Source: Pseudovibrio denitrificans JCM 12308 (lineage in GTDB: Bacteria > Pseudomonadota > Alphaproteobacteria > Rhizobiales > Stappiaceae). From it: a DNA stretch of 64,000 nt. This document shows, one piece after another, positions 55,616 through 64,000 of the stretch. Within the stretch, counting starts at the first letter, position 1; every line of letters begins with the position of its first letter. The stretch lies in contig NZ_BAZK01000004.1 in the NCBI RefSeq assembly GCF_001310815.1, positions 62,001-126,000 of the forward strand, in the 5' to 3' direction. The translations under genes were made by a program, and so were the position numbers. The notes beneath the pieces were generated by a model, which saw only the letters and a list, made by a program, of their open reading frames with translations, did no database searches and was not told where the DNA came from.

Positions 55616-57091
55616 ATGTCTAGCCAAGTTGAACCCATCGATAACGAAGAGGATGAGTCCTGGTTTGCGTCAGCTGCCAAAGTTTACCCCATGGAGGTAA
55701 AAGGCCGTTTTCGTAAAATCAAATGGGCAATTCTTTTTATTACCCTTGGAATTTATTACTTTACCCCCTTCATTCGTTGGGACCGGGGACCTTTGCTCCC
55801 GGATCAGGCTGTTCTGGTCGATTTCGAACGTAAAAGAGGTTACTTCTTCTTTCTCGAAATCTGGCCTCAGGAAGTCTATTACCTTGCCGGATTGCTCATC
55901 ATTGCATCTGTTGCCTTGTTTCTGATGAACGCAATCGCAGGTCGTCTCTGGTGCGGTTACCTCTGCCCGCAGACGGTCTGGACCGACCTTTTCTTCCGCG
56001 TTGAAAGCATGATTGAAGGCGATCGCCGCAAACGGATCGCACTGGACAAGCAGCCTTGGAATGCTGAAAAGATTCTCAAAAAGGGAACGAAGCATTTTAT
56101 CTGGCTGATGATTGCCTGGTGGACCGGCGGGGCGTGGGTTCTTTATTTCGCTGACGCACCAACCCTTGTTTATGACCTGGCAACCGGACAGGCAGCAATG
56201 TCTGCATATGTCTGGATCGGCATTCTGACCTTCACCACATATTCGCTGGCAGGTCACATGCGCGAGCAGGTCTGTGTTTACATGTGCCCTTGGCCACGGA
56301 TTCAGGCCGCTCTGACTGATGAGCACGCGCTGAACGTAACTTATCGTTACGACCGTGGTGAGCCACGTGGGCACCTCAAAGAAAGCAAGAAACGTCTCGC
56401 AGAAGGTTTGCCAGCTGGTGACTGTATCGACTGTAATCAGTGCTTCTACGCTTGCCCAACCGGTGTTGACATTCGTAAGGGCGCGCAGCTCGATTGTATT
56501 CAGTGTGGCCTGTGTATCGATGCTTGTGACTCGATCATGACCAAGGTTGGCAAACCAACTGGCCTGATTGCATATGACACCGACATCAACATTGAGCGCC
56601 GCGAGAAAGGTGAAGAGGCAGTCTATCGCCTGATCCGTCCACGTACCGTGATCTACACTGCAATCATTGCTGCGATCGCCGGTGTGATGCTGTACATGCA
56701 GCTCAACCGCTCTATGACAGATCTGTCCGTCGTGCACGACCGTAACCCGCTCTACGTTCAGCAGAGTGATGGCGGTTTCAGAAACGGCTATGCACTCCGT
56801 CTTCTGAACAAGCACAACAAGGAACAGGCGTTCACTCTGAGTGTTGAAGGTATGCCAGCAGGCACTACACTTGAAGTGGTTGGTGTTCATAAGAGTGCTG
56901 CGGACCTTACCAAGGACACGAAGATCACCCTGACAGTGGATGCAGATACCACGCGTTCTGTTCGTGCGCTTGTGTTCTCACCTGCGGGTGTTGAGCTTCC
57001 AGGTTCCAAGCCGATGAGCTTCAAGCTGATCGACAGCGAGACCGGTGAAACCACTGTTGTGAGCGACTTCTTCCGGGCACCGGGTAAATAG
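55616..57091 (+). CDS. ccoG: Cytochrome c oxidase accessory protein CcoG (FixG)
   Basis: 491-residue membrane protein of the FixG/CcoG family, a Cu(II) reductase/ferredoxin-like assembly factor for the cbb3 oxidase. It has about five transmembrane helices (WAILFITLGIYYFTPF; LAGLLIIASVALFLMNAIAGRLWCGYLCPQTVW; FIWLMIAWWTGGAWVLYFAD; and others), then two 4Fe-4S ferredoxin motifs (CIDCNQCFYACPTGVDI and CIQCGLCIDACDSIM). The periplasmic C-terminal domain is VRALVFSPAGVELPGSKPM-like. It follows ccoP by 93 bases and opens the fixGHIS cluster, with a hairpin between it and fixH. Confidence 0.96.
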   Translation: MSSQVEPIDNEEDESWFASAAKVYPMEVKGRFRKIKWAILFITLGIYYFTPFIRWDRGPLLPDQAVLVDFERKRGYFFFLEIWPQEVYYLAGLLIIASVALFLMNAIAGRLWCGYLCPQTVWTDLFFRVESMIEGDRRKRIALDKQPWNAEKILKKGTKHFIWLMIAWWTGGAWVLYFADAPTLVYDLATGQAAMSAYVWIGILTFTTYSLAGHMREQVCVYMCPWPRIQAALTDEHALNVTYRYDRGEPRGHLKESKKRLAEGLPAGDCIDCNQCFYACPTGVDIRKGAQLDCIQCGLCIDACDSIMTKVGKPTGLIAYDTDINIERREKGEEAVYRLIRPRTVIYTAIIAAIAGVMLYMQLNRSMTDLSVVHDRNPLYVQQSDGGFRNGYALRLLNKHNKEQAFTLSVEGMPAGTTLEVVGVHKSAADLTKDTKITLTVDADTTRSVRALVFSPAGVELPGSKPMSFKLIDSETGETTVVSDFFRAPGK

Positions 57092-57127
57092 AAGCCCTTT
57101 GAGGTAAAACTACCTATTTAAACTTGC

Positions 57128-57153
57128 GTGATGAGGGGTACGCCCCTTATCAC
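57128..57153. repeat. Hairpin between ccoG and fixH
   Basis: Eleven-base stem GTGATGAGGGG/CCCCTTATCAC (one G-U pair) around a TACG loop. No T-tract follows. It lies 37 bases after the ccoG stop, in the operon interior, and may be a 3' stability or processing element. Confidence 0.5.
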
Positions 57154-57213
57154 TTAAATGGTCATAATGGCGAGACTCTCCCCATCAAAAGAGCCGCAAG
57201 AAGGAGCTAGGAT

Positions 57214-57741
57214 ATGACAATGGCTGTAGACCACAAGTCTCCGCGCAAACCTCGGCAGATTACTGGCCGCACGGTTCTGTTCAGCCTCATCGCATTCTTC
57301 GGTGCAATTGCTGCTATGAATGCCGTGATGATCTATATCGCGATCGATACATTTCCTGGGCTGGAAGTAGATAGCTCCTATAAAGTTAGCCAACGCTACA
57401 ACAAAGAAATTGCCAAGGCGAAAGCTCAGGCCGCACTCAACTGGAGCGTAGATGCTGTCATTGAACGCAATGGTGATGGCTCCGCTCACATTCGGGTAAT
57501 TGCAAAAGACAAGGCTGGCGCACCAATTACTGGCGAAGCCGTCACCGTAAAACTGCATCGCCCAACAATCACCGCAGCGGATCAGGATCTCATTTTGTCT
57601 GAGCGTTCAGCGGGTGAATATGTCGCCAATGCATCTGGTGTAGGTGCTGGCCATTGGAACGTCATCGTAGAAATCGCAGACCGAAACGATAAAGCGCTGC
57701 CGATTTTCCGTTCCAAAAATAAGACTTTCTTCGCTGAGTAA
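57214..57741 (+). CDS. fixH: FixH family membrane protein
   Basis: 175-residue membrane protein of the FixH family, needed in assembly of the cbb3 oxidase in rhizobia. One N-terminal transmembrane helix (LFSLIAFFGAIAAMNAVMIYIAI, about 27-49), then a periplasmic beta domain (VKLHRPTITAADQDLILSE, GEYVANASGVGAGHWNVIVEIAD). The GGAGCTAGGATATG run provides a ribosome site. It is followed 12 bases later by fixI and forms fixGHIS with its neighbours. Confidence 0.9.
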   Translation: MTMAVDHKSPRKPRQITGRTVLFSLIAFFGAIAAMNAVMIYIAIDTFPGLEVDSSYKVSQRYNKEIAKAKAQAALNWSVDAVIERNGDGSAHIRVIAKDKAGAPITGEAVTVKLHRPTITAADQDLILSERSAGEYVANASGVGAGHWNVIVEIADRNDKALPIFRSKNKTFFAE

Positions 57742-57753
57742 GGCGGTATTGCT

Positions 57754-59973
57754 ATGTCTGCGCCTGAGAGGGATTGGGCTGCATTCGTAACAAATACGGA
57801 CGATGGCAAGGCTCATATGGACCTTGCTGTCGACGGTATTACGTGTGCTGCATGTATGTACGAAATTGAACGCGGCCTCCAGAAGCTGGATGGCGTTGAA
57901 AAAGCGCGCGTAAACCTGTCATCCCACCGGCTCTCCGTAGATTGGGATGAGGAGAAAACCAACCCGTCTCCCATCGTCGATATGCTGCAAAAGCTCGGAT
58001 ACAAGGCATATCCCTTTGATCCGGCACAGGTAAAATCTCGTGGTGATGCCGTCGGAAAAGAAATCCTGCGAGCCCTCGCGGTCTCCGGCTTTGCCGCGAT
58101 GAATATCATGCTGCTGTCGATCTCCGTCTGGTCCGGCAATGCCTCTGATATCGATCATGAAACCCGTGCATTCTTTCATTGGATCTCAGCTTTGATCGCG
58201 CTGCCAACGGTGGTCTATTCCGGGCGTATCTTTTTCCGCAGTGCCTATATGGCAATCAAGACCAGCCGTCTGAACATGGACGTGCCGATCACGATTGGAG
58301 TGTTGCTCGCAACTGGTCTTTCAGTCTGGCAAACCATTTCAGAAGCCGAGCACGCATACTTCGATAGTGCTGTGATGCTCCTGTTCTTCCTGCTGGTGGG
58401 TCGTTACTGCGATCATTTGATGCGCAGAAAAACGCGTTCTTTTGCAGAAAATCTCGCGACTTTGAAAGCTGAGAGTGCAGCGAAGATCCAGGACGACGGA
58501 AGCACGCTCGATGTACCGCTCTCCAAACTTGCCGTTGGTGATCGTGTGCTTGTCCGCGCTGGTGAGCGCATCTCCGTAGATGGTCGGATTGCGACAGGCA
58601 CTTCTGAAGTGGACCAGAGCCTCGTAACAGGTGAAACTCTGCTGCAAGCTGTTGGGGAAGGGGATCTTGTCTACGCTGGTACCATGAACACATATGGTGT
58701 TCTGGAGATTGAAGTCACCGCAGCTGCCAAAGGCACATTGCTGGATGAGGTGAACAAGCTTCTCGAAACAGCCATGGAAGGCCGTTCCAAGTACGTTCAC
58801 ATCGCTGACCGTGCCTCTCAGCTCTATGCGCCTGTGGTTCATGCAGCCGCTCTGTTGACCCTGATCGGCTGGATCATGCTTGGCATGGCGTGGCAGCCAG
58901 CACTGGTCATCGCTATCTCGGTTCTGATTATCACATGCCCATGTGCGCTCGGCCTTGCGATCCCTGCGGTTCAGGTCGTTGCCAGCGGATTGTTCTTTAA
59001 TGAACGTGTCTTGCTGAATGCTGGCGATGCTATTGAGCGCTTAGCAAGTGTCGACACCATCGTGTTCGACAAGACTGGTACCCTAACCCTTCCGGAAGCA
59101 TCGCTCTCACAAGAGCATGGGCTCTCAGCAGAGCAGTTAGAGCTGGCTGGCCGTCTGGCACTGTCTTCGTCACATCCACTGTCTCAGGCCATTGCAAGAG
59201 CCACTGGCGCGCAGCAAAGCTTGCCAGATGCGAAGGAACTAGCGGGTAAAGGCGTTGAGGCGCAGATTGACGGCGTGCAAGTAAAGCTGGGCTCTCCCGC
59301 ATTCTGCGGTGTTTCAGAAGAGCAACTCGCTCAGGCGAAAGAGCAGCATCCGGATGCATCTTTCGTTGCGTTTCAGATGGGAGATGAGGCGGCTCATCTT
59401 CTCCCTGTTGGCCAGTTTATGCGGGAAGGGGCGGTTGAGACCATTCAGAAGCTGAAAGATGCAGGCTTTGCGATTGAGATCCTCAGCGGTGACCATGCAG
59501 GTGCAGTGAAGCATGCTGCTGATCTACTTGACGTTGAGAGCTGGAAGGCTGGTCTGAAACCTCAGGACAAGATTGACCGCATTGAAGAGCTGAAAGCTCA
59601 AGGTAAGAAAGTGCTGATGGTCGGTGACGGCCTTAATGATGCACCATCCCTGGCAGCTGCAAACGTCTCCATCTCACCAGTATCTGCTGTTCACGTCAGT
59701 CAGGCTGCAGCAGATGCTGTGTTCCTGGGGGATAGTCTTGCACCAGTCATGAGCGCTCTGATAATTTCCCAGAAAGCGCGCTGGGTGATGAACCAGAATC
59801 TTGCCATCTCTGTCATCTATAACCTGATTGCAGTGCCATTTGCGGTGCTAGGTTTTGTCACACCTCTCGTTGCAGCCTTGGCTATGTCGGGTTCTTCGAT
59901 TATCGTGACGCTAAATGCAGTACGCCTGAGAATGATTGCAGGCACATCATCCCAGCCGAGCCAGGAGGCCTAA
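57754..59973 (+). CDS. ccoI: P1B-type copper-transporting ATPase (FixI/CcoI)
   Basis: 739-residue P1B copper ATPase for cbb3 oxidase assembly. It carries an N-terminal heavy-metal-binding domain with a CxxC site (GITCAACMYE, Cys31/Cys34), a channel motif CPC in IITCPCALGLAIPAVQ (about residues 392-408), the phosphorylation motif DKTGTLT, and GDGLNDAPSLAAA. It is the copper exporter that supplies CuB; the CPC motif with FixI-type head distinguishes it from CopA. It lies between fixH (12-base gap) and fixS (8-base gap). Confidence 0.96.
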   Translation: MSAPERDWAAFVTNTDDGKAHMDLAVDGITCAACMYEIERGLQKLDGVEKARVNLSSHRLSVDWDEEKTNPSPIVDMLQKLGYKAYPFDPAQVKSRGDAVGKEILRALAVSGFAAMNIMLLSISVWSGNASDIDHETRAFFHWISALIALPTVVYSGRIFFRSAYMAIKTSRLNMDVPITIGVLLATGLSVWQTISEAEHAYFDSAVMLLFFLLVGRYCDHLMRRKTRSFAENLATLKAESAAKIQDDGSTLDVPLSKLAVGDRVLVRAGERISVDGRIATGTSEVDQSLVTGETLLQAVGEGDLVYAGTMNTYGVLEIEVTAAAKGTLLDEVNKLLETAMEGRSKYVHIADRASQLYAPVVHAAALLTLIGWIMLGMAWQPALVIAISVLIITCPCALGLAIPAVQVVASGLFFNERVLLNAGDAIERLASVDTIVFDKTGTLTLPEASLSQEHGLSAEQLELAGRLALSSSHPLSQAIARATGAQQSLPDAKELAGKGVEAQIDGVQVKLGSPAFCGVSEEQLAQAKEQHPDASFVAFQMGDEAAHLLPVGQFMREGAVETIQKLKDAGFAIEILSGDHAGAVKHAADLLDVESWKAGLKPQDKIDRIEELKAQGKKVLMVGDGLNDAPSLAAANVSISPVSAVHVSQAAADAVFLGDSLAPVMSALIISQKARWVMNQNLAISVIYNLIAVPFAVLGFVTPLVAALAMSGSSIIVTLNAVRLRMIAGTSSQPSQEA

Positions 59974-59981
59974 GCAGCACT

Positions 59982-60170
59982 ATGGAAGTCTTAATCTACC
60001 TTATCCCGGTTGCGTTGGTTCTTGGTGGCGCAGGTTTGGTAGCGTTCCTATGGTCTCTGCGTGCAGGGCAGTACGATGATATGGAAGGGCCGAAGTGGCG
60101 TATTCTGGATGATGGTGATCTGCAGGAAAACAGCACACCTGTGGAAGCTGCCAAGCGCAAGGCATCCTAA
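59982..60170 (+). CDS. ccoS: cbb3 oxidase maturation protein CcoS (FixS)
   Basis: 62-residue single-pass membrane protein: VLIYLIPVALVLGGAGLVAFLWSLRAGQYDDMEGPKWRILDDGD. The helix (about 3-25) is followed by the YDDxEGxxxRIL motif typical of CcoS. It is needed for heme b/copper insertion into the cbb3 oxidase in other bacteria. It closes the fixGHIS cluster, 8 bases after ccoI. The bidirectional terminator at 60267-60296 follows. Confidence 0.93.
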   Translation: MEVLIYLIPVALVLGGAGLVAFLWSLRAGQYDDMEGPKWRILDDGDLQENSTPVEAAKRKAS

Positions 60171-60266
60171 TCAGTTACCAGCTGTATTTAGCGAAAAGAA
60201 CAGATCAATGAGAGGCTTGTAAGCGATCCGCTTCAGGTCTCTTTTTTATTGGTGGGTGAGGGCAAC

Positions 60267-60296
60267 AAAAAAGGCCGACGAAAGCGCCGGCCTTTT
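60267..60296. terminator. Terminator between ccoS and hemA, bidirectional
   Basis: AAGGCCG/CGGCCTT stem (extended by an inner CG/CG pair after one mismatch) with an AAAG loop. A run of six A precedes and TTTT follows. It separates convergent ccoS and hemA, with tracts for both strands. Confidence 0.85.
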
Positions 60297-60317
60297 GGTG
60301 TTTCTATGTGTTGGCGC

Positions 60318-61595
60318 TTAGCCGCCAGCAAACTGATAAACAGCCTGACCTTGTGCAGCGTCCAGCTCTTCTTCTGCTGGAGCGTCGGTAAATGGCAACT
60401 CAAGGGTCTGCCATACATCAACCAGTGCGTCGCGCAGGTGATCAATCAGGGCGTCGTTATGGACAGGGCCCGGAGTGATGCGCAGACGTTCTGTGCCGCG
60501 TGGAACGGTTGGATAGTTGATTGGCTGAATGTAGATGCCATGCTTATCAAGAAGAAGGTCGGTTGCCTGCTTACACAGATCAGGATCAGCCACGAGGACC
60601 GGAATGATGTGCGTGTCAGAAGGCATCACAGGCAAGCCTGCTGCTTTCAGTACGTCCTTGGTGCGCTGTGCCTGACGCTGCTGGCCTTCACGCTCAACAC
60701 CGGATTCTTTCAGGTGCTTGATGGAAGCTGTTGCAGCTGCAGCAAGTCCTGGAGGAATAGCAGTGGTGAAGATAAAGCCCGGAGCATAAGAGCGAACCGC
60801 ATCAATGATGGTCTGAGAAGCGGTGATGTAACCACCCATTACACCAAATGCTTTTGCCAGTGTACCTTCGATGATGTCGATACGATCCATCACACCATCA
60901 CGCTCAGCAATACCTGCGCCGCGTGGACCGTACATGCCAACAGCATGCACTTCGTCGATGTAAGTCATCGCATTGTACTTGTCGGCAAGATCACAGATGC
61001 GCTCGATCGGTGCGATATCGCCATCCATGGAGTACACGGATTCGAACACGATCAGTTTTGCGCGGTCATTGCCAGCAGCCTTGAGCAGGTCTTCAAGGTG
61101 CTCAAGATCGTTGTGGCGCCATACCTTCTTGGAAGTCCCTGCGCCGCGAACACCCGCAATCATGGAAGCGTGGTTCAGCTGGTCGGACAGGATCAGACAA
61201 TCAGGCAGCAGTTTTGCAATGGTGGAAATGGAGGCTTCGTTGGAGACGAAACCACTTGAAAACACCAGAGCGCCTTCTTTGCCGTGCAGGTCAGCGAGTT
61301 CTTCCTCAAGCTGTACCAGAGGGTAGTTCGTGCCCGAGATGTTACGCGTACCGCCTGCGCCTGCTCCCATGCGCTGAACGGTTTCTGTCATGGCTTCAAT
61401 CACTTTAGGGTGTTGACCCATACCCAGGTAGTCGTTCGAACACCAAATGACGATTTCACGGAGGTTTTGATTTTCTTTACGCCAGAGTGCGTGTGGGTGA
61501 CGCCCTGCAATGCGCTCGAGATTAGCAAATACGCGGTACCGTTTTTCATCCTTCAAAGAAGCAATCGCCTCATTGAAGATATTTTGGTAGTCCAT
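60318..61595 (-). CDS. hemA: 5-aminolevulinate synthase
   Basis: 425-residue PLP enzyme forming 5-aminolevulinate from glycine and succinyl-CoA, the first step of heme synthesis in alphaproteobacteria. Landmarks are [20 protein letters not shown] [68 protein letters not shown], the PLP lysine in [15 protein letters not shown], and [19 protein letters not shown] use ATG 61595 ([14 protein letters not shown]), because a longer frame adds 46 residues without similarity. It stands convergent to the cbb3 cluster, which needs heme. Confidence 0.97.
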   Translation of the reverse strand: MDYQNIFNEAIASLKDEKRYRVFANLERIAGRHPHALWRKENQNLREIVIWCSNDYLGMGQHPKVIEAMTETVQRMGAGAGGTRNISGTNYPLVQLEEELADLHGKEGALVFSSGFVSNEASISTIAKLLPDCLILSDQLNHASMIAGVRGAGTSKKVWRHNDLEHLEDLLKAAGNDRAKLIVFESVYSMDGDIAPIERICDLADKYNAMTYIDEVHAVGMYGPRGAGIAERDGVMDRIDIIEGTLAKAFGVMGGYITASQTIIDAVRSYAPGFIFTTAIPPGLAAAATASIKHLKESGVEREGQQRQAQRTKDVLKAAGLPVMPSDTHIIPVLVADPDLCKQATDLLLDKHGIYIQPINYPTVPRGTERLRITPGPVHNDALIDHLRDALVDVWQTLELPFTDAPAEEELDAAQGQAVYQFAGG

Positions 61596-61896
61596 TTTTT
61601 GCCCCTTATATTGCGGCGGTATTATTCGGCGATACTTTAGAGTTAGCCTAAACTTAGCGATAATCCTTATCCCTGTCGAAGGACACATTGACGCGGTCCA
61701 TGGAAATGCGGATTTATCAAAGGATATTTTCACCTAACGCATATCAGCCTATCTATATCGCAGAGACAGTCTTTGACATAGAACTATAATTGGGCAGTCT
61801 TGCAATTTGTTATGTTCTCTGCCACACCTTGTAACTAATAACTGAATTTCTGTTCTAATTAAATTGGGTTGCGTCAAGTGACCGGGGCATGACTGC
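61596..61896. promoter_or_regulatory. Divergent region between hemA and the stand-alone receiver
   Basis: 301 bases without a gene, AT-rich. It must hold promoters for both genes. I found no FNR box of acceptable quality here. A TTGACA at 61772 is followed too closely by TATAAT to be a promoter. Confidence 0.4.
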
Positions 61897-62403
61897 GTGA
61901 GTATAGACCTCTCATCCTTATCATTTCTGGTGGTTGAAGATAGTGCGTACATGCGCACGATTCTGCGGACAATGCTCCAGGGGTTTGGTGCCCGTAAGAT
62001 CGTTGAGGCGGAAGACGGAGCGTCAGGCCTTGAAGCGATGGATCGCGCGAACCCGGATATCCTGATTCTCGACTGGGTTATGCCAATCCTCGACGGTGCG
62101 GATATGGTTCGCATGATCCGTACCCAGAACAATCCATATGCCTATATCCCAATCATTATGGTGACCGCGCACACAGAGCGTAGCCGTATTATTGAAGCCA
62201 GAAAACTGGGTATACATGAGCTGCTCTGTAAGCCGATCTCGGCAAAAGCGCTCTACCAGCGCATCGCTTCGATCATCCTGCAGCCAAGAGACTTTGTGAA
62301 AACAGCTGGTTATTTCGGTCCGGCACCGCGCGAAATCCGCGGGCACAAGAAAAACTGGGATGGAAACAAGGTTCTGACAGACGCAAACTCTGCAATGGTC
62401 TGA
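61897..62403 (+). CDS. Stand-alone CheY-like response regulator
   Basis: 168-residue single receiver with short C-terminal tail: FLVVEDSAYMRTILRTMLQGFGA (acidic pair region), phosphoacceptor in DILILDWVMPILDGADMV, IIMVTAHTERSRIIEARKLG and LLCKPISAKALYQRI. No output domain; the tail (REIRGHKKNWDGN) is basic. Receivers of this kind near hemA occur across Rhizobiales, but the partner kinase is not identifiable here. The GTG start at 61897 (SIDLSSLSF) is used. A short GCCTCC/GGAGGC hairpin lies after the stop at 62436-62449. Confidence 0.85.
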   Translation: MSIDLSSLSFLVVEDSAYMRTILRTMLQGFGARKIVEAEDGASGLEAMDRANPDILILDWVMPILDGADMVRMIRTQNNPYAYIPIIMVTAHTERSRIIEARKLGIHELLCKPISAKALYQRIASIILQPRDFVKTAGYFGPAPREIRGHKKNWDGNKVLTDANSAMV

Positions 62404-62583
62404 TCAGCTTTTCTAATAATCTATGAAATTGAAATGCCTCCTCGGAGGCGTCAGCCTGCCTCCAAGGTGGTAGCCTGTTATGCGATCCATGTACCCCTGA
62501 CAGCAACCCCGATATTCGGAGAGGGATAGGTGGGCGTTAAGGCTTGATGTGCAGCGCGTGTAAAGAAATGAACGCGAAGAGCA

Positions 62584-62766
62584 TTAAAGTGAGGTGAGGG
62601 CCTCGACTGCCTTTTCCCATTTTTCCGAGGGAAGGCTGGAAACTAGTCGAATGAGTTGCGCAAACTCTGCTTCTTCGAGCTGGTAGCGGAGCATCTGTAG
62701 CTCTGCCTCAGTAAACTTGCCGGTTGCAGCTGCGGGAACATCCGCTTCGATGACTGCCTGATCCAT
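62584..62766 (-). CDS. Small conserved-looking hypothetical protein
   Basis: 60-residue protein, start at ATG 62766 with an excellent ribosome site AGGAGGTGAAA directly before it, which favours real translation. The product is acidic and helical (TGKFTEAELQMLRYQLEEAEFAQLIRLVSSLPSEKWEKAVEALTSL). No family recognised. It has a long leader containing the hairpin CACTTGC/GCAAGTG (62807-62832). No other gene lies in the 532 bases up to the tRNA genes. Confidence 0.6.
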   Translation of the reverse strand: MDQAVIEADVPAAATGKFTEAELQMLRYQLEEAEFAQLIRLVSSLPSEKWEKAVEALTSL

Positions 62767-63298
62767 TTTCACCTCCTGAAACTCCAACAAAATGAAAATC
62801 AGTGGACACTTGCACAAGAGCTCGCGCAAGTGCGCTTGGGAGGCATATCCTCTTCCCCGGTTCCGCAAAAACGGATGTTGGAAAACTACCCCAATACGCC
62901 CCCAAGACCACAGAAACGTCGCAGGACCGCCGCCATATGTAAACCAACCCCAAGATGAAATTTGGTAGAATTGTGGCACGTTGTATCTGAGACACAGTGC
63001 CGTTGAGGCAGCCAGGGTGCAGCCGTGCGCAGTGGAATTTTATTTCCATACCGTGATATTTAAGTGTCCTGCAAAGTTCGAATGTTTCGTAAGGCCTTTG
63101 GATTATCGATGGATTAGCGTTGATAAGTGCTAGTGCGTACCTGGCGAACTTGTGAGGATAACAGCATCTGCTCACGGCAGAGTTGCAAGCTGTTCTAAAA
63201 ATCTGTGATTTTTTAAAATCTGATTTCTCATTTTGGGGAAATGCAAAAGCAAGACGCAGCGAATTCAGTGCGGAAAATCTAACAATGTAGAAGAAGAA
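62767..63298. other. Gene-free region before the tRNA pair
   Basis: 532 bases without a supported gene. An inverted repeat CACTTGC/GCAAGTG (62807-62832) and complementary CTTGGG/CCCAAG ends (about 62836 and 62902) suggest a structured leader RNA for the small gene on the minus strand. Longer reading frames here overlap the tRNA genes and look like translation artefacts. Confidence 0.35.
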
Positions 63299-63373
<75 letters not shown>

Positions 63374-63404
63374 GCGCCGAATGTGTGCATCGCCTTTAGA
63401 AGAA

Positions 63405-63479
<75 letters not shown>

Positions 63480-63728
63480 ATCGCATAAATATGAAGCAGT
63501 TAAGCGCTTCTTGTATCTTCCAAACCAGCGTTTTTGCAACGAGGTAAGTGCTCCGTGGGCGCTGCCCTCGGAACGAGGAGGCTTATGTCATAACCTTTTT
63601 AAACCTGCAAGAGGTTTTATTGGCAGTTCTGTGGAAACTGAATAACACAACGAAATGAGAGCATTGCCATGCACTTGTCGTATATTAGGGCACTTGGCTT
63701 CAATCGCGACCTCGTGTACCAGTTGCGC

Positions 63729-63884
63729 ATGACAGATTCAAAGAAAACAGAAGGCGAGGATAAGGCGATAAAGTCTGCATCCAAGCCAAAAAACGATCCG
63801 AAGGCTGATCGATTGGCTGAAGCCTTGCGCGCAAATCTGCGCCGCAGAAAACAAGCTGCAAAGCGAAGCGCTGACGAAGATTGA
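63729..63884 (+). CDS. Small basic hypothetical protein
   Basis: 51-residue, highly charged protein: MTDSKKTEGEDKAIKSASKP, then KNDPKADRLAEALRANLRRRKQAAKRSADED. The ATG at 63729 is preferred over 63669, because the extra 20 residues lack this character. Small proteins with the ...LAxALRANLRRRK... stretch are common in Rhizobiales from memory; the role is unknown. The remaining 116 bases of the window have only a 7-base inverted repeat CTCGTCA/TGACGAG reaching the edge. Confidence 0.6.
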   Translation: MTDSKKTEGEDKAIKSASKPKNDPKADRLAEALRANLRRRKQAAKRSADED

Positions 63885-64000
63885 GCTTGCTCGCCATACG
63901 CGTTGGGGCGTGAAAAAGGGCGTTAAGCAAAAATCTAGCAATTTTTCGCTAAATTAGAAATACATGTAAAACTCGTCAGAAACTGAAGGGTTTTGACGAG

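Noticed and set aside
55670..56890. 406-residue minus-strand reading frame opposite ccoG
   Set aside because: Shadow frame; ccoG carries full family motifs on the plus strand.
61770..61792. TTGACA and TATAAT before the receiver gene as a sigma-70 promoter
   Set aside because: Only six bases separate the two elements, far too few for a promoter spacer.
63970..64000. CTCGTCA/TGACGAG inverted repeat at the right edge as a terminator
   Set aside because: Seven-base arms with a long 15-base centre, and the sequence is cut off at the window end, so it cannot be judged.

Overview
The window looks like chromosomal DNA of an alphaproteobacterium of the Rhizobiales/Stappiaceae type, with Pseudovibrio my best genus guess. 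This is inferred from gene content (fixLJ-fixK, fixNOQP-fixGHIS, ALA-synthase-type hemA, PodJ-like polarity protein, DUF952-pyrD pair, CrbS/CrbR kinase system) and from a base composition that looks moderate for this group. I could not run a database search.

Layout. 1-8900 holds mixed housekeeping genes: a broken ChaA-type antiporter, an SNase-fold protein, an XRE/S24 regulator, DUF952-pyrD, a MATE pump, a histone-deacetylase-family hydrolase, a TetR-like regulator, DUF6460 and a quinone oxidoreductase. 8967-12263 is the most accessory-looking stretch: a protein built of three tandem GNAT acetyltransferase domains, a divergent candidate NlpC/P60-like cysteine hydrolase with the look of a secreted protein, a fourth related GNAT and an AT-richer orphan. 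12317-21752 carries an AEC transporter and a beta-oxidation block (fadJ, thiolase, GST, FadE5-like acyl-CoA dehydrogenase) with a MerR regulator, plus an ArsR regulator divergent from a NIPSNAP-ABM pair. 22230-28642 has a 1514-residue PodJ-like polarity protein and a TSUP/TIGR02186 pair. 28729-32043 is the pdeM/DEXH-helicase DNA-damage pair. 32442-37334 is small metabolic genes. 37482-44246 is a DUF4212/sodium-solute symporter with the CrbR response regulator and CrbS hybrid sensor kinase.

45667-61595 is a large microaerobic respiration locus. FixL (oxygen-sensing heme PAS kinase) and FixJ are followed by a single-domain receiver (FixT candidate), a FixK-type CRP/FNR regulator, hemN, an AbrB-family membrane protein, ccoNOQP (cbb3 oxidase), fixGHIS (copper supply and assembly) and hemA. 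FNR/FixK-type boxes lie before ccoN and hemN and a weaker one before fixK, so one oxygen signal could control oxidase, copper loading and heme synthesis. The right end has a stand-alone receiver, two small ORFs and two identical tandem tRNA-Thr(GGT) genes.

Quality caveat. At least ten otherwise well-preserved genes, including ccoN, fadJ, crbS and crbR, are broken by frameshifts, and every one is repaired by adding one base (about 16 sites). All being single-base losses, usually next to an identical base, strongly suggests sequencing or assembly error rather than real gene decay. I annotate these as single genes and mark each break.
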